Source: Hydrogenispora ethanolica (lineage in GTDB: Bacteria > Bacillota > UBA4882 > UBA8346). Taken from it: 64,000 nt of DNA. Positions 16,766 to 25,124 of this stretch are shown in pieces. The notes under the pieces are model-generated. The model saw only the letters and a program-made list of their open reading frames with translations. It made no database searches and was not told the origin of the DNA. Positions within the stretch are counted from its first letter, which is position 1. The number at the start of each line of letters is the position of its first letter. Where the stretch lies: positions 30,681 to 94,680 of the forward strand of contig NZ_SLUN01000023.1 of the NCBI RefSeq assembly GCF_004340685.1. The letters are read 5' to 3'. Both the position numbers and the translations under genes were made by a program.

Positions 16766-18037
16766 TTATTGAAAGAGCTTCCGATAGATCGTGTTTGTCA
16801 AGGTGAACTGCTTGTCGTCGCCGTCGATCTCCCACACCATCACCCCGCCGAGGCCGTTGGCATTGACGTAATCGCATTTTTCAGCGATTGAGATCTCATC
16901 GTCATAGGTGTACATCTCCCCTTTTTGCGGGCTGTACAACCAGGGGACTCTGGCGCACTCGTCCCGGTATTTCTGATAGCCTTTGGCCTTCTCCAACTCC
17001 CTCAGCTTAAAATAGGGTTGCACGCCCCCCGGCGCTTTGGGATTATCCCAACTGCCGGTGGAAGGGCCGTCAGCGGCGGCGAACAGCCCGTCAGTCCCGC
17101 TGCCCTCCTTCACCCCTTTCCAGCCATGGGAGTAGTAGGGAACTCCCAGATTGATCTTTGCCCCGGGAATGCCGCATTCTCCGGTGAGGTACTTAATGAT
17201 GGCGTCACAGTTATACCGGTTCTTGACATCGACCGGCTCCGTCTCCGAGGGATCGTCGGGGTTACTGTAAAGCGCCGCGTGATGGTTGGTCACGTTGCCG
17301 CCGTTATGAAAATCATAGGTCATCACGTTCATGAAATCGATGTAGCGGATGAATTCTCCCGTTTCCAAGAGAGCGATCTTGTCATAACCGGCCGGAGCCG
17401 CGATCGTCAGCAGTTTTTCTGCCATGCCGTTCCCGTCGAACGTCTCGCGCAAGGTCTTTAAGAGCAGGGTGAAATCATGCCCGCCCTCCGGGCCGCCGGG
17501 GCAGCCCCGGTCATTCTCGTCCCGCGGATCCCGGTCGCGGTCGACCCCCGGATACTCCCAGTCGATGTCAACCCCGTCGATATAGGGATGGCGCTTCAGA
17601 AAATCCAGGCAGCTCCGGGCGAAAGTCTCCCGGCCAGTCTCGGTTGCGGCCATGGCGTGAAAGTTTTCCCCCCGGGTCCAGCCCCCGACCGAAATCAACA
17701 CTTTAACGTCGGGATATTTTTTCTTGTAATATTCGTAATTCGCCAAATGCCCCGACAAACCGTTAAACTGCATCTTGGTGTCGGCCCAATCGTCGGTATA
17801 GGCCAATCGAAAATCCTTGCCCACCGTCATAAAGGCATGATTGATATGGGTGACTTTATCCCAAGGGATCTTGCCGACCTCAAATTTTTGGTGAACCGCG
17901 CTATAACCGGACCAATTGGTGAAATAGACGACGAATCGTTTTTGCGGCGCCCCTTCGGCGCCCAAGGCTCCGGAACCGGCGGCAAATACCGACAACAGAG
18001 AAAGCCCCCATACGATGCTGGAAAAATTTTTCAACAC
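16766..18037 (-). CDS. Secreted GH18 chitinase
   Basis: Endo-type hydrolase of beta-1,4-N-acetylglucosamine polymers, exported from the cell. About 423 residues: signal peptide about 1-28 (hydrophobic core WGLSLLSVFAAGSGALG), then one GH18 barrel. The catalytic DxxDxDxE is intact as DGVDIDWE near residue 160; SVGGWTRG near 118 and the late MVWEIDGDD are also typical. GTG 18037 has AGGGAGG 6 nt upstream. Single gene with its own promoter and terminator. Released GlcNAc-type sugars could connect with the NagB/PIG-L operon at 50-56 kb, but that is inference. Confidence 0.93.
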   Translation of the reverse strand: MLKNFSSIVWGLSLLSVFAAGSGALGAEGAPQKRFVVYFTNWSGYSAVHQKFEVGKIPWDKVTHINHAFMTVGKDFRLAYTDDWADTKMQFNGLSGHLANYEYYKKKYPDVKVLISVGGWTRGENFHAMAATETGRETFARSCLDFLKRHPYIDGVDIDWEYPGVDRDRDPRDENDRGCPGGPEGGHDFTLLLKTLRETFDGNGMAEKLLTIAAPAGYDKIALLETGEFIRYIDFMNVMTYDFHNGGNVTNHHAALYSNPDDPSETEPVDVKNRYNCDAIIKYLTGECGIPGAKINLGVPYYSHGWKGVKEGSGTDGLFAAADGPSTGSWDNPKAPGGVQPYFKLRELEKAKGYQKYRDECARVPWLYSPQKGEMYTYDDEISIAEKCDYVNANGLGGVMVWEIDGDDKQFTLTNTIYRKLFQ

Positions 18038-18095
18038 GACATCCCTCCCTTTGGAATTTCGGACAGTAAATTTCTTATTGACCAAAAGATTTTCG

Positions 18096-18129
18096 TAGTG
18101 GTATAGTCCACTATGGAAGTATAGTTCAA
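18096..18129 (-). promoter_or_regulatory. Chitinase promoter with overlapping operator
   Basis: Minus strand -35 TTGAAC (18124-18129), 18-nt spacer, -10 TATACC (18100-18105). A perfect inverted repeat TAGTGG-N6-CCACTA (18096-18113) straddles the -10 box, which suggests a repressor site. Confidence 0.5.
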
Positions 18130-18235
18130 CCTCATCTGCGAATTTCCTTCAATACTATGAAAAATTTTTGCGTACTATGAGAGTTATTGAGAAATAAAAT
18201 TTATCCGTTTTATTCATATTGATTTAAAGTGGCAA

Positions 18236-18269
18236 TAAAAACGCCACCCGCGGAATCTCCGGAGTGGCG
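18236..18269 (-). terminator. Intrinsic terminator after speE
   Basis: CGCCAC / GTGGCG stem with a partly paired GC-rich centre, followed on the minus strand by TTTTTAT. Confidence 0.75.
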
Positions 18270-18289
18270 CGTTAGGAAACCGAATAAAC

Positions 18290-19117
18290 TTATTTCACCA
18301 GGTCCGCTGCAAACTTCGGCAATTTGAAGGCGCCGAAATGGACATCGGGCGTATAGTACTTCGTCTCCATGGCTTGAAACGTCGCCGGATCGGCCTGCAA
18401 GGGATCCCATTTCTTACTGGCCAACGTGAAACTCCACAACCCCGACGGATAGGTCGGAATGCTGGCCAGATACAGATGTTTGATGGGAAAAACCCCTTGC
18501 AGATTGGTATGAATCATCCGGATCACGTCCTGGTTGACGAACGGCGATTCGCTCTGAGCGACCATGATTCCATCCGGCGTCAGGGCCTCATAGACATCTT
18601 GATAGAACTCCCGGCTGAAGAGTCCCACGGCCGGACCGATGGGCTCGGTGGAGTCCACCAAAATGACATCATACTTTCCCTTGCTCTGCCGGACATGTTC
18701 CACGCCATCGCCGATGGCCAGCGTCACCCGGGCGTCGGTCAAGGCCCCCGCGATACTCGGCAGATACTCTTGGCTGACCTCGACCACCCGGCGGTCGATC
18801 TCGCCCAATACCGCCTCTTTGACGGAAGTATGTTTAATGATCTCCCGGATCGCGCCCCCGTCTCCGCCGCCGACCACTAGGACCCGTTCCGGGCGGGGAT
18901 GCGTATTCAGCGCCACGTGGGTGATCATTTCATGATAGACAAACTCGTCGACCTCGGTCGTCATCACCATGCCGTCCAATACCAGCATCCTGCCGTACTG
19001 GATCGTATCGATGACCGCCAGATCCTGATATTCCGTCTTTTCCACATGCAATGTCCGGTTGATCTTGCACGACAATCCCAGATTGGGGGTTTGCTGTTCC
19101 GTATACCAAAGTTCCAT
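18290..19117 (-). CDS. speE: Spermidine synthase
   Basis: Transfers an aminopropyl group from decarboxylated S-adenosylmethionine to putrescine. 275 residues, as in bacterial SpeE. Visible motifs: VLDGMVMTTEVDEFVYHEM near 46-64, nucleotide-binding GGGDGGAIRE near 84-93, GDGVEHV near 136, and the catalytic region DSTEPIGPA near 155. ATG 19117 with AAGGAGG upstream. With aguA-aguB it gives an agmatine to putrescine to spermidine route; speD was not seen in the window. Confidence 0.95.
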   Translation of the reverse strand: MELWYTEQQTPNLGLSCKINRTLHVEKTEYQDLAVIDTIQYGRMLVLDGMVMTTEVDEFVYHEMITHVALNTHPRPERVLVVGGGDGGAIREIIKHTSVKEAVLGEIDRRVVEVSQEYLPSIAGALTDARVTLAIGDGVEHVRQSKGKYDVILVDSTEPIGPAVGLFSREFYQDVYEALTPDGIMVAQSESPFVNQDVIRMIHTNLQGVFPIKHLYLASIPTYPSGLWSFTLASKKWDPLQADPATFQAMETKYYTPDVHFGAFKLPKFAADLVK

Positions 19118-19400
19118 CGGCTTTTCCTCCTTAAGTCCCGGGGCGAGTCCAAGAAAGGTTCGAATGTATCGTGAAATCGTATTGGTCCCGTCCCAATCGA
19201 AGATACGAAAAAGATTATATCAAAATCATTTTCGAAAATAAACCTTTTTATCCGCCATGATCCGTTTTTCACCGGACGTGATCACCATTCTTCGGAACCC
19301 AAAGGCTTTTGGGCCCCGGAACCCGGTGGTTCCCCAGCCCGGTTCGGGCAATGTCATCAAGCTATCGTGGAAACTTTAGCTGACGGGTTGAACGCCGACC

Positions 19401-19580
19401 CGGGCGATAAATCACCCGGCTACAAGGCGAAAGGACCTTGAAAGGCCCTAAAAAACGGGATAAAAATATTCTGCTTAAAATTAGCCACGGAAGGGGCTGC
19501 GCGTAATGCCATCCCTGGCCGCTCGCCTTTAGCCGTCCTGGCTTGGACTTCCATCTTGTAGCCGGGGCATTCATGCCCCG
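19401..19580. repeat. MITE-like element with long imperfect inverted ends
   Basis: Ends at 19401-19427 and 19554-19580 are inverted copies (left: CGGGCGAT..ATCACCCGG then CTACAAGG; 21 of 27 positions match the complement of the right end). Each end is itself a small hairpin, and the differences between ends keep the hairpins paired. The interior of about 126 bp has no coding potential. No transposase and no clear target duplication were seen. Confidence 0.5.
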
Positions 19581-19718
19581 CGGACATCAACCGTCAGGGC
19601 CGGGGGTTAGGACCCGCGACGGCATGACTTATCCTTCAATCTCTTCCGTGAGTGAGCGGAGCGAACTTGGTCCTCGGGAGTAGCGTCATTTTATGACAGA
19701 TGACCGGGTTGAGACGCT

Positions 19719-20095
19719 GAATGAGCTCATTTTGCGAATCACGGATCTCTTTTGGTGACAAAAAGAACTCTTTCAGTCGCTCAATGAGCTCTTTTTGGGG
19801 AAAAAGAGTTCTTTCAATCGTCGAGCGAGCTCTTTTTGTGAATAAAAGAGCTCTTTTTGTGAATAAAAGAGCTCGTTTTGTAATGAATGAGCTCTTTTTG
19901 TGGATAAATGAGCTCTTTTTGTGAATAAAAGAGCTCGTTTTGTGAATGAATGAGCTCTTTTTGTGGATAAATGAGCTCATTTTGTGACTGAAAGAGCTCT
20001 TTTTCGGAAGAATGAGCTCTTTCAGTCGTCGGGCAAGCTCTTTTTGTGAATAAAAGAGTTCTTTTTGTGAATCAGTAAGCTATTTCTGTGGATAA
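19719..20095. repeat. Tandem array, ~18 units of ~21 bp, with DnaA-box-like nonamers
   Basis: Units of 20-22 bp built on GAGCTC followed by TTTTTGTGAATAAA or TTTTTGTGGATAAA. Eight exact matches to TGTGNAWAA (the complement of the DnaA-box consensus TTWTNCACA) occur in one orientation at 19837, 19858, 19899, 19920, 19962, 20045, 20087 and, just beyond the array, 20130; spacings are 21, 41, 21, 42, 83, 42 and 43 bp. Four of them are the high-affinity form TGTGGATAA. The seven-residue repeats seen on translation are a by-product of the 21-bp period. Confidence 0.85.
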
Positions 20096-20284
20096 ACGGG
20101 AACATTGAATAGGGTCAATGAATCTTGGCTGTGGATAAGTCGGGAAAGCGCAGCTAAAAACCGTTTAATGTCAGGGGGGTAAAAAGTCGATGGTTTCGCT
20201 TGGATGTCAACGAAGCGATTCCTGACCCGAACCCCGGGACCGAGGGGTCTGGTCGCGCTTTTTTCGATTATTTCATATTTTCAT

Positions 20285-20322
20285 ATAAAAAGGCTGGCCC
20301 TGGATTGCTTCGGGGCCAGCCT
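20285..20322 (-). terminator. Intrinsic terminator after the TPR protein gene
   Basis: Stem AGGCTGGCCC / GGGCCAGCCT (10 bp), 12-nt loop, then TTTTTAT on the minus strand. Confidence 0.9.
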
Positions 20323-20355
20323 CTGAACTTAATATCCTGTCCCGTCCGCCATCAC

Positions 20356-22896
20356 TCAATTCTTCGCGCCGGGTACCGGCTGGACCATGAGGCGGGTATC
20401 CTCGCCGTTGAAACGGTAGCGGATATAAACGAACTGCACTCCGGGTTGCACAACGGGCCGCCAGACTAGCGGCTCATCTCCCTGACGCCACGCCGACCAG
20501 ATCCGCAGATCATTGCTGACCGACCAAGCGAATTCCGGCTCTCCGTCAGTAGGACGAATTTTGATGAAGCCCGCCGGACCGTCTTCAATCTCAAAGCGCA
20601 CCGGAAGGTTCCGGCTCAACCGTTCGTTCAAGCCCGCTGGCGTGTAGAGAACGCGGTTGCCGGCCCGATCCTTCAAGAGCAAGCGGCAGTAGACGACAGC
20701 GGTCGGGTCCAGTTCCACGCGGTAGTCATTTTCCTGCCATGGTCCCACCGCCAGCTCCTGCCAATCGCCGTGCGGATGAAAGAGGTGCAATTCGGCAGTA
20801 ACCGGTTCATCGGTCTGCCATGATAGCGCCAGTCGCTCCGGCTCGCCGGTCTCGAAGGTGAACTGCGCCACCCGGGGCGGCTGGGTATCCGCTTCCACCA
20901 CCGTCGAAGTCTCCACGACCGTGCCGGAGCGGTCGCGAACCCGCAGCACAATCGTTTTGGGCCCATCGCCGTCCGAAAGAACAATCTCCGCTTGGGGCCG
21001 GTAGGGCAGCCACGCGGGATCGGCCGCCCCCGCCTCGCTGAGGCTCATTTCCAATCCGGCTGTTGGCGGGGTTTGGAGCATCACCCGGCAACGAATCCGG
21101 CGGTCGGCAGTGAACGGTTGCGCCTCGAGCGCGATGGACACCGGAAGCTGCGGAGGGCTCTCCGGGGCTTGCAATGTGAGATAAGCCCGCCGCCAAATGC
21201 CGGACGCCCCCTGATACCAGAGGCGCAAGTCCTGGTGACCCGGTTGGAAGAAAGCTAATGGAATCGCGAATGCCTGAGCCGCTTCCTCCCCGACCCACGC
21301 TCCGCCGGAGGAGAGATTCTCCACGATGAGCCGCACCGGTTCCGAGAAAGAGAGGCGGACGGCCGTAGGACTGATCTCCGGCGGGCCCGGCGTAACCGCC
21401 GGAGCAGCCGCCTTCGTCTTTTGCAAGTAGAGCGCTTCCCCTGAGAGTCCATTGCCGGCCGGGAGCACCCATAAGGCGTCGGGATTGTTCTTGAGGACCA
21501 GCGGTCCGCCCCACCAAAACTCCCACTGCCAGTGGCTCCCGTCGGGGCTGAACCAGAAGCCGAGGAGATCCTTGGTGGCGCCGCTGAGGATCAATAAGCC
21601 CTTCCCTTCGTGATTGACCGTTAACGTTCCGTTCAGCAAGGCGCTTTTGGCCGAGGCCAGAGCCTTGGTTGCCGCTTTCTGATCTTTCTCCGCCTTGGCC
21701 GGTTCTTTCAGTTTTCGGTACACTTCGGCCCGTTGCCGGAGCAAAGGCGCAAAGTTTGAATTGACCGCCAGTCCCTGGACGAACAGGTCGAGGGCGGCCG
21801 AATCATTTCCTTTCTTGAATTGCTGGTTGCCGGCTTCCAAAAAGCCGAGCAATGCGCGGTGATCCAATTGAACCGCCGCCAGAAAGTTCTGGCGGGCGCG
21901 GGCCGCATCGTCCTTCCGGGCATCCTCATATCCCGCCCATAGCTTGGCTAGCGAGCGCAGGTCGCTGTCACGCCAATGCTGACCGCCGGACCCGGGAGCG
22001 GAACCGGTGCCTTGGTGGTAGGCCAGCCAGTTGAGATAGGGATCCCAAAAGCGGTAATCGGGGAAGAGGGCTTTGCCGTCGGCCCAAGCTTGGCGCGCCG
22101 CGTCCGGCGCCCCGGCCAACCACCCCACCCAGCCTTTGAGTTCCTGGAATAAGACCCGGGGCAGCAGCTCATCGCCTGAAGTTCCACGACTCACCGCCGC
22201 CGCGGCCGCCGGATCCCCCACCGCCAGATATGCCTGAGCCAGCATTTTTTCCCGGGTGGCCTGATACTCAAGGGGCAAGGGATGGGCTTGAACGAGATAT
22301 CCCAGGGCCATATGGTATTGGCCTTTCTGCCAGAATGCCGCGCCCCGGCGCAACGCCGCCAGGGGTTCCTGGCGGTCGGCCAGCGCCGCCAAGGCCCGCT
22401 CCGGCTGCCATTCAAATAAATAATAATCGGCCAAGGCCAGCCGGGCCTCCAGGGAGTCGGGGGCATTCGCCAGCGCGCGCTGGTAATACCAGAGAGCGGT
22501 CTGTTTTTGGGAATAAAAAGAATGATAATCTCCGGCCAGCAACAGTCCGGCAGGGTCGTCGGGGCGGATCGTAAACAGCCGTTGCAGTTGTTCCCGGAGC
22601 GACCGGCTCCGTTCCGCTTCGACCTTTGGCAGCAGCGGCTGCAAATCGCCGCGGCGCTTGGCCGACTCCGTCCAAAGGAGCGTCCGCATTGAAAAATAGC
22701 GGGCCAATCCGGCGGACTGATAATACGTCCGGGCCAGCTCCAAGCGGGCCGCCCCATCCCAGGGGGCGGCCGTCAAACGTTCCACGAGCGCCGCGGCCTC
22801 GGGAGGGGCGGCGGTATCCGGGGCCGCCGTCGCCAGGGGCGTCAGCAAAAAGATGGCCATGAGCGCAAGGGGCCCAATCGTTGTTAGTTTCCGCAT
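20356..22896 (-). CDS. Large secreted protein with TPR repeats and beta-rich C-terminus
   Basis: Function not recognised. About 846 residues. Signal peptide 1-25 (MRKLTTIGPLALMAIFLL, then ATAAP). Residues about 30-410 are alanine/leucine-rich helical repeats of tetratricopeptide type (for example DDPAGLLLAGDYHSFYSQKQ, ARLALADYYLFEW). Residues about 420-846 lack helices and read as several beta-sandwich units, with many Trp and phrases such as VRDRSGTVVETSTV and LTLQAPESPP. No catalytic motif was seen. ATG 22896 has AAAGGAG 8 nt upstream; the upstream in-frame extension is untranslated leader. It is a single gene flanked by terminators. A role in surface assembly or polymer binding is possible but unsupported. 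Confidence 0.75.
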   Translation of the reverse strand: MRKLTTIGPLALMAIFLLTPLATAAPDTAAPPEAAALVERLTAAPWDGAARLELARTYYQSAGLARYFSMRTLLWTESAKRRGDLQPLLPKVEAERSRSLREQLQRLFTIRPDDPAGLLLAGDYHSFYSQKQTALWYYQRALANAPDSLEARLALADYYLFEWQPERALAALADRQEPLAALRRGAAFWQKGQYHMALGYLVQAHPLPLEYQATREKMLAQAYLAVGDPAAAAAVSRGTSGDELLPRVLFQELKGWVGWLAGAPDAARQAWADGKALFPDYRFWDPYLNWLAYHQGTGSAPGSGGQHWRDSDLRSLAKLWAGYEDARKDDAARARQNFLAAVQLDHRALLGFLEAGNQQFKKGNDSAALDLFVQGLAVNSNFAPLLRQRAEVYRKLKEPAKAEKDQKAATKALASAKSALLNGTLTVNHEGKGLLILSGATKDLLGFWFSPDGSHWQWEFWWGGPLVLKNNPDALWVLPAGNGLSGEALYLQKTKAAAPAVTPGPPEISPTAVRLSFSEPVRLIVENLSSGGAWVGEEAAQAFAIPLAFFQPGHQDLRLWYQGASGIWRRAYLTLQAPESPPQLPVSIALEAQPFTADRRIRCRVMLQTPPTAGLEMSLSEAGAADPAWLPYRPQAEIVLSDGDGPKTIVLRVRDRSGTVVETSTVVEADTQPPRVAQFTFETGEPERLALSWQTDEPVTAELHLFHPHGDWQELAVGPWQENDYRVELDPTAVVYCRLLLKDRAGNRVLYTPAGLNERLSRNLPVRFEIEDGPAGFIKIRPTDGEPEFAWSVSNDLRIWSAWRQGDEPLVWRPVVQPGVQFVYIRYRFNGEDTRLMVQPVPGAKN

Positions 22897-22943
22897 CAGC
22901 GGCTCCTTTCTTTCGAAAATAACGCCTTTCAGCGCCGGATAAA

Positions 22944-22975
22944 ACAAACCCTTCCCGGGTCGATAAGGAAGGGAC
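22944..22975 (-). terminator. Probable terminator after iron-type alcohol dehydrogenase
   Basis: Minus strand CCCTTCC / GGAAGGG stem with a 12-nt loop, followed by TTTGTTTT. Confidence 0.65.
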
Positions 22976-22980
22976 GGTGA

Positions 22981-24138
22981 TTAAAAGTTTTCCCGCAGGA
23001 TGTTCAGCAGATCTTCCGGCCTGGCCTCCCGGGGGTTCGCCTTCAATGAACCCGAGGGCAGGCTCTCCGCCACGATTGCCGGCAGGTCCGCCTCGGCGAG
23101 GCCGAGGCTCCGGATATGGGGCGGGATCCCCAATTTCTTCTCCAGCCCCATTAAGGTTTTGATGCCCATGGCGGCGGCGTCGATCGGGTCCATTCCGCCG
23201 ACCGGATGGCCCAGCGCTTTGGCGATGGAGGCGTATTTTTCATAACTGACCGCCATGTTAAAGCGCATCACCGGCACCAGCAGCACCGCGCAAACCAGTC
23301 CGTGCGGCTTGCCGGTGCGGATCCCGATGGGATGCGCCAGGCCGTGGACCGCCCCCAACCGGGCGTTGCTCAAGGCGACTCCGGCCATCAGGCTGCCCAG
23401 CGCCATCTGGGAACGGGCCTCCGCGTCATGACCGTTTTGATAAGCCCGCAGCAGGTGAGCGCCGATCCGTTCGACGGCCGACCAGGCGTAGATGTCCGTC
23501 AACGGGCTGGCGCCGCGGGAAGTGAAGGCCTCAATTCCTTGAACCAGAGCATCCAGTCCCGAATAAGCGGTCGCCTCCGGCGGCAGGGAAAAAGTCAGGC
23601 CCGGATCGACCACCGCCACGGTTGGCGTCAGTTGCGGTCCGCGGATCGACTGTTTGATTTGGCGCTCGGCATCCGAGAGCACCGCGTTGAAGGTCACTTC
23701 CGCCCCCGATCCGGCGGTGGTCGGAACCGTCACGATCGGCAGGCCGGGAGACTCAATCGGCCCGCCGTCAAAATAGTAGCCGATCCCTTGGCCGGTCCGG
23801 TAAAGCGCGGCAATGGCCTTGGCGGTGTCCATGGCGCTGCCGCCGCCCAGGCCCAGCACCCACTCGACTTGTTCGCTCCGGGCCAGTTCCAGGCCCTTGG
23901 CCAGCGTCCCCAGGGACGGTTCCGGCTCCACTTCGGCGAAACGGAACGGGGTCAGCCCGGCCTCGGCCAGCAAGCTTTCAATTCGCGCCAATACGCCGTT
24001 ATGGACGGTGGAATGCCGGCCGGTGACCACCAGGACCTTGGTTCCGAAGGGCTTTCCAACCGCCGGAAGTTCCCGGACGGCATCCATTCCGAAGACGATC
24101 CGGGTATTCAACGCAAAAAATTGTGTGGCAGACGGCAT
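22981..24138 (-). CDS. Iron-containing alcohol dehydrogenase family protein
   Basis: NAD(P)-dependent reduction of an aldehyde or ketone; substrate unknown. 385 residues, normal for the family. The coenzyme-binding GGGSAMDTAKAI is near 96 and TVPTTAGSGAEVT near 137. Metal-site region: GLDALVQGIEAF has Gln where the classical family has the His ligand of DALTHAIE, whereas the later His pair in AVHGLAHPIG and GKPHG is kept. Such Gln variants form a known subgroup, but metal binding could differ. ATG 24138. Single gene between two terminators. Confidence 0.85.
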   Translation of the reverse strand: MPSATQFFALNTRIVFGMDAVRELPAVGKPFGTKVLVVTGRHSTVHNGVLARIESLLAEAGLTPFRFAEVEPEPSLGTLAKGLELARSEQVEWVLGLGGGSAMDTAKAIAALYRTGQGIGYYFDGGPIESPGLPIVTVPTTAGSGAEVTFNAVLSDAERQIKQSIRGPQLTPTVAVVDPGLTFSLPPEATAYSGLDALVQGIEAFTSRGASPLTDIYAWSAVERIGAHLLRAYQNGHDAEARSQMALGSLMAGVALSNARLGAVHGLAHPIGIRTGKPHGLVCAVLLVPVMRFNMAVSYEKYASIAKALGHPVGGMDPIDAAAMGIKTLMGLEKKLGIPPHIRSLGLAEADLPAIVAESLPSGSLKANPREARPEDLLNILRENF

Positions 24139-24222
24139 CACAGGCTACCCCCGTTGGAAACAGAATCACAATCGATAAATGATTCGCCGTCGGCCCGGGA
24201 TCTCCTGCGTTCATCGGCCCGA

Positions 24223-24250
24223 TAAAAAATGGGCGTATCATTCGCCCATT
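24223..24250 (-). terminator. Intrinsic terminator after tlyA
   Basis: AATGGGCG / CGCCCATT stem, 8-nt loop, then TTTTTT on the minus strand. It marks the end of the magnesium operon. Confidence 0.88.
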
Positions 24251-24305
24251 CGGAAACGCGTTGAAACCATCGGATTCTTTTGCGGTTTTACCGGCGGGCA
24301 GCCGG

Positions 24306-25115
24306 TTACGCGTCTTGGAGCGCGCGCCAGGCTTCGGCGACCACCCGGTCCGGTTCCAGATCGGGGGCGGCGGGATGTTCGGCCGCCAAGCGCCAGTGCC
24401 CGAGATACTCGATATTTCCCTCCGGTCCCCGGATCGGGGAAAAGGTCAAGCCCATCAGCTTCCAGCCCAAACCGGGTCCGTTCCGGATCAAGCGTTGCAG
24501 GACTTCACAGTGGACCCCGCTATCCCGGACCACCCCTTTCTTGCCCACTTTCTCCTTGCCGGCTTCGAATTGCGGTTTGATCAGGGTGATCAGCTCGCCG
24601 CCGGGCCGGATCAAGTCGCGAAACTTCGGTAAGACCAGTTCCAGCGAGATAAAGGAAAGGTCGGCAGTGATCAGGTCCGGCGGCTCCGGCAAGCGGGAGG
24701 AATCGAAATAACGGATGTTCTCCCGTTCGAACACCGTCACCCTGGGATCCTGGCGCAGTTTCCAGGCGAGCTGGCCATATCCGACATCCACGGCGTAAAC
24801 CCCGGCCGCTCCCGACTGCAGCAGCAAATCGGTAAAACCGCCGGTCGAGGCCCCGGCATCCAGGCAGATCCGGCCGGCCACCGCGATGCCGAACCCGGTC
24901 AGGGCCTTGGCCAGTTTATGGGCGCCCCGGCTGACATATTGCGGCCCGCCGGTCGTGACGGTCACCGGTTGAGACCCGGGGTCCACCGTTTGGCCGGGCT
25001 TCTCGATCCGTTTGCCGCCGATGCTCACCTCGCCGGCCATGATCGCCCGTTGCGCTTTCTCGCGGCTTTCAAAGTATCCCTGCTCCACAAGCCAAGTATC
25101 GATCCGTTGTTTCAT
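24306..25115 (-). CDS. tlyA: TlyA family 2'-O-ribose RNA methyltransferase
   Basis: Predicted S-adenosylmethionine-dependent rRNA 2'-O-methyltransferase of the TlyA/FtsJ type. 269 residues: N-terminal S4 RNA-binding domain (about 1-62, RIDTWLVEQGYFESREKAQR), then a Rossmann methyltransferase domain with RGAHKLAKAL (catalytic Lys), CLDAGASTGGFTDLLL, ITADLSFIS and LIKPQFEAGK. It starts only 9 bp after the stop of the Nramp-related gene, so it is probably in the M-box-controlled operon. In other Bacillota tlyA usually sits near dxs and recN, so the location here is odd. Confidence 0.9.
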   Translation of the reverse strand: MKQRIDTWLVEQGYFESREKAQRAIMAGEVSIGGKRIEKPGQTVDPGSQPVTVTTGGPQYVSRGAHKLAKALTGFGIAVAGRICLDAGASTGGFTDLLLQSGAAGVYAVDVGYGQLAWKLRQDPRVTVFERENIRYFDSSRLPEPPDLITADLSFISLELVLPKFRDLIRPGGELITLIKPQFEAGKEKVGKKGVVRDSGVHCEVLQRLIRNGPGLGWKLMGLTFSPIRGPEGNIEYLGHWRLAAEHPAAPDLEPDRVVAEAWRALQDA

Positions 25116-25124
25116 GGTCCACCT

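Noticed and set aside
19636..19980. Frame encoding repeats such as SSFIHKK
   Set aside because: The seven-residue repeat only reflects the approximately 21-bp DNA period; unit-length changes break it and there is no ribosome site.
19719..20095. CRISPR array
   Set aside because: Units are about 21 bp without spacers of constant length, no leader and no cas genes; the same holds for the arrays at 30.3 and 43.8 kb.
19719..20138. Chromosomal replication origin
   Set aside because: DnaA-box-like sites are present, but there is no dnaA, dnaN, gidA/mnmG or parAB nearby and no distinct AT-rich unwinding block. Kept only as a DnaA-box cluster.
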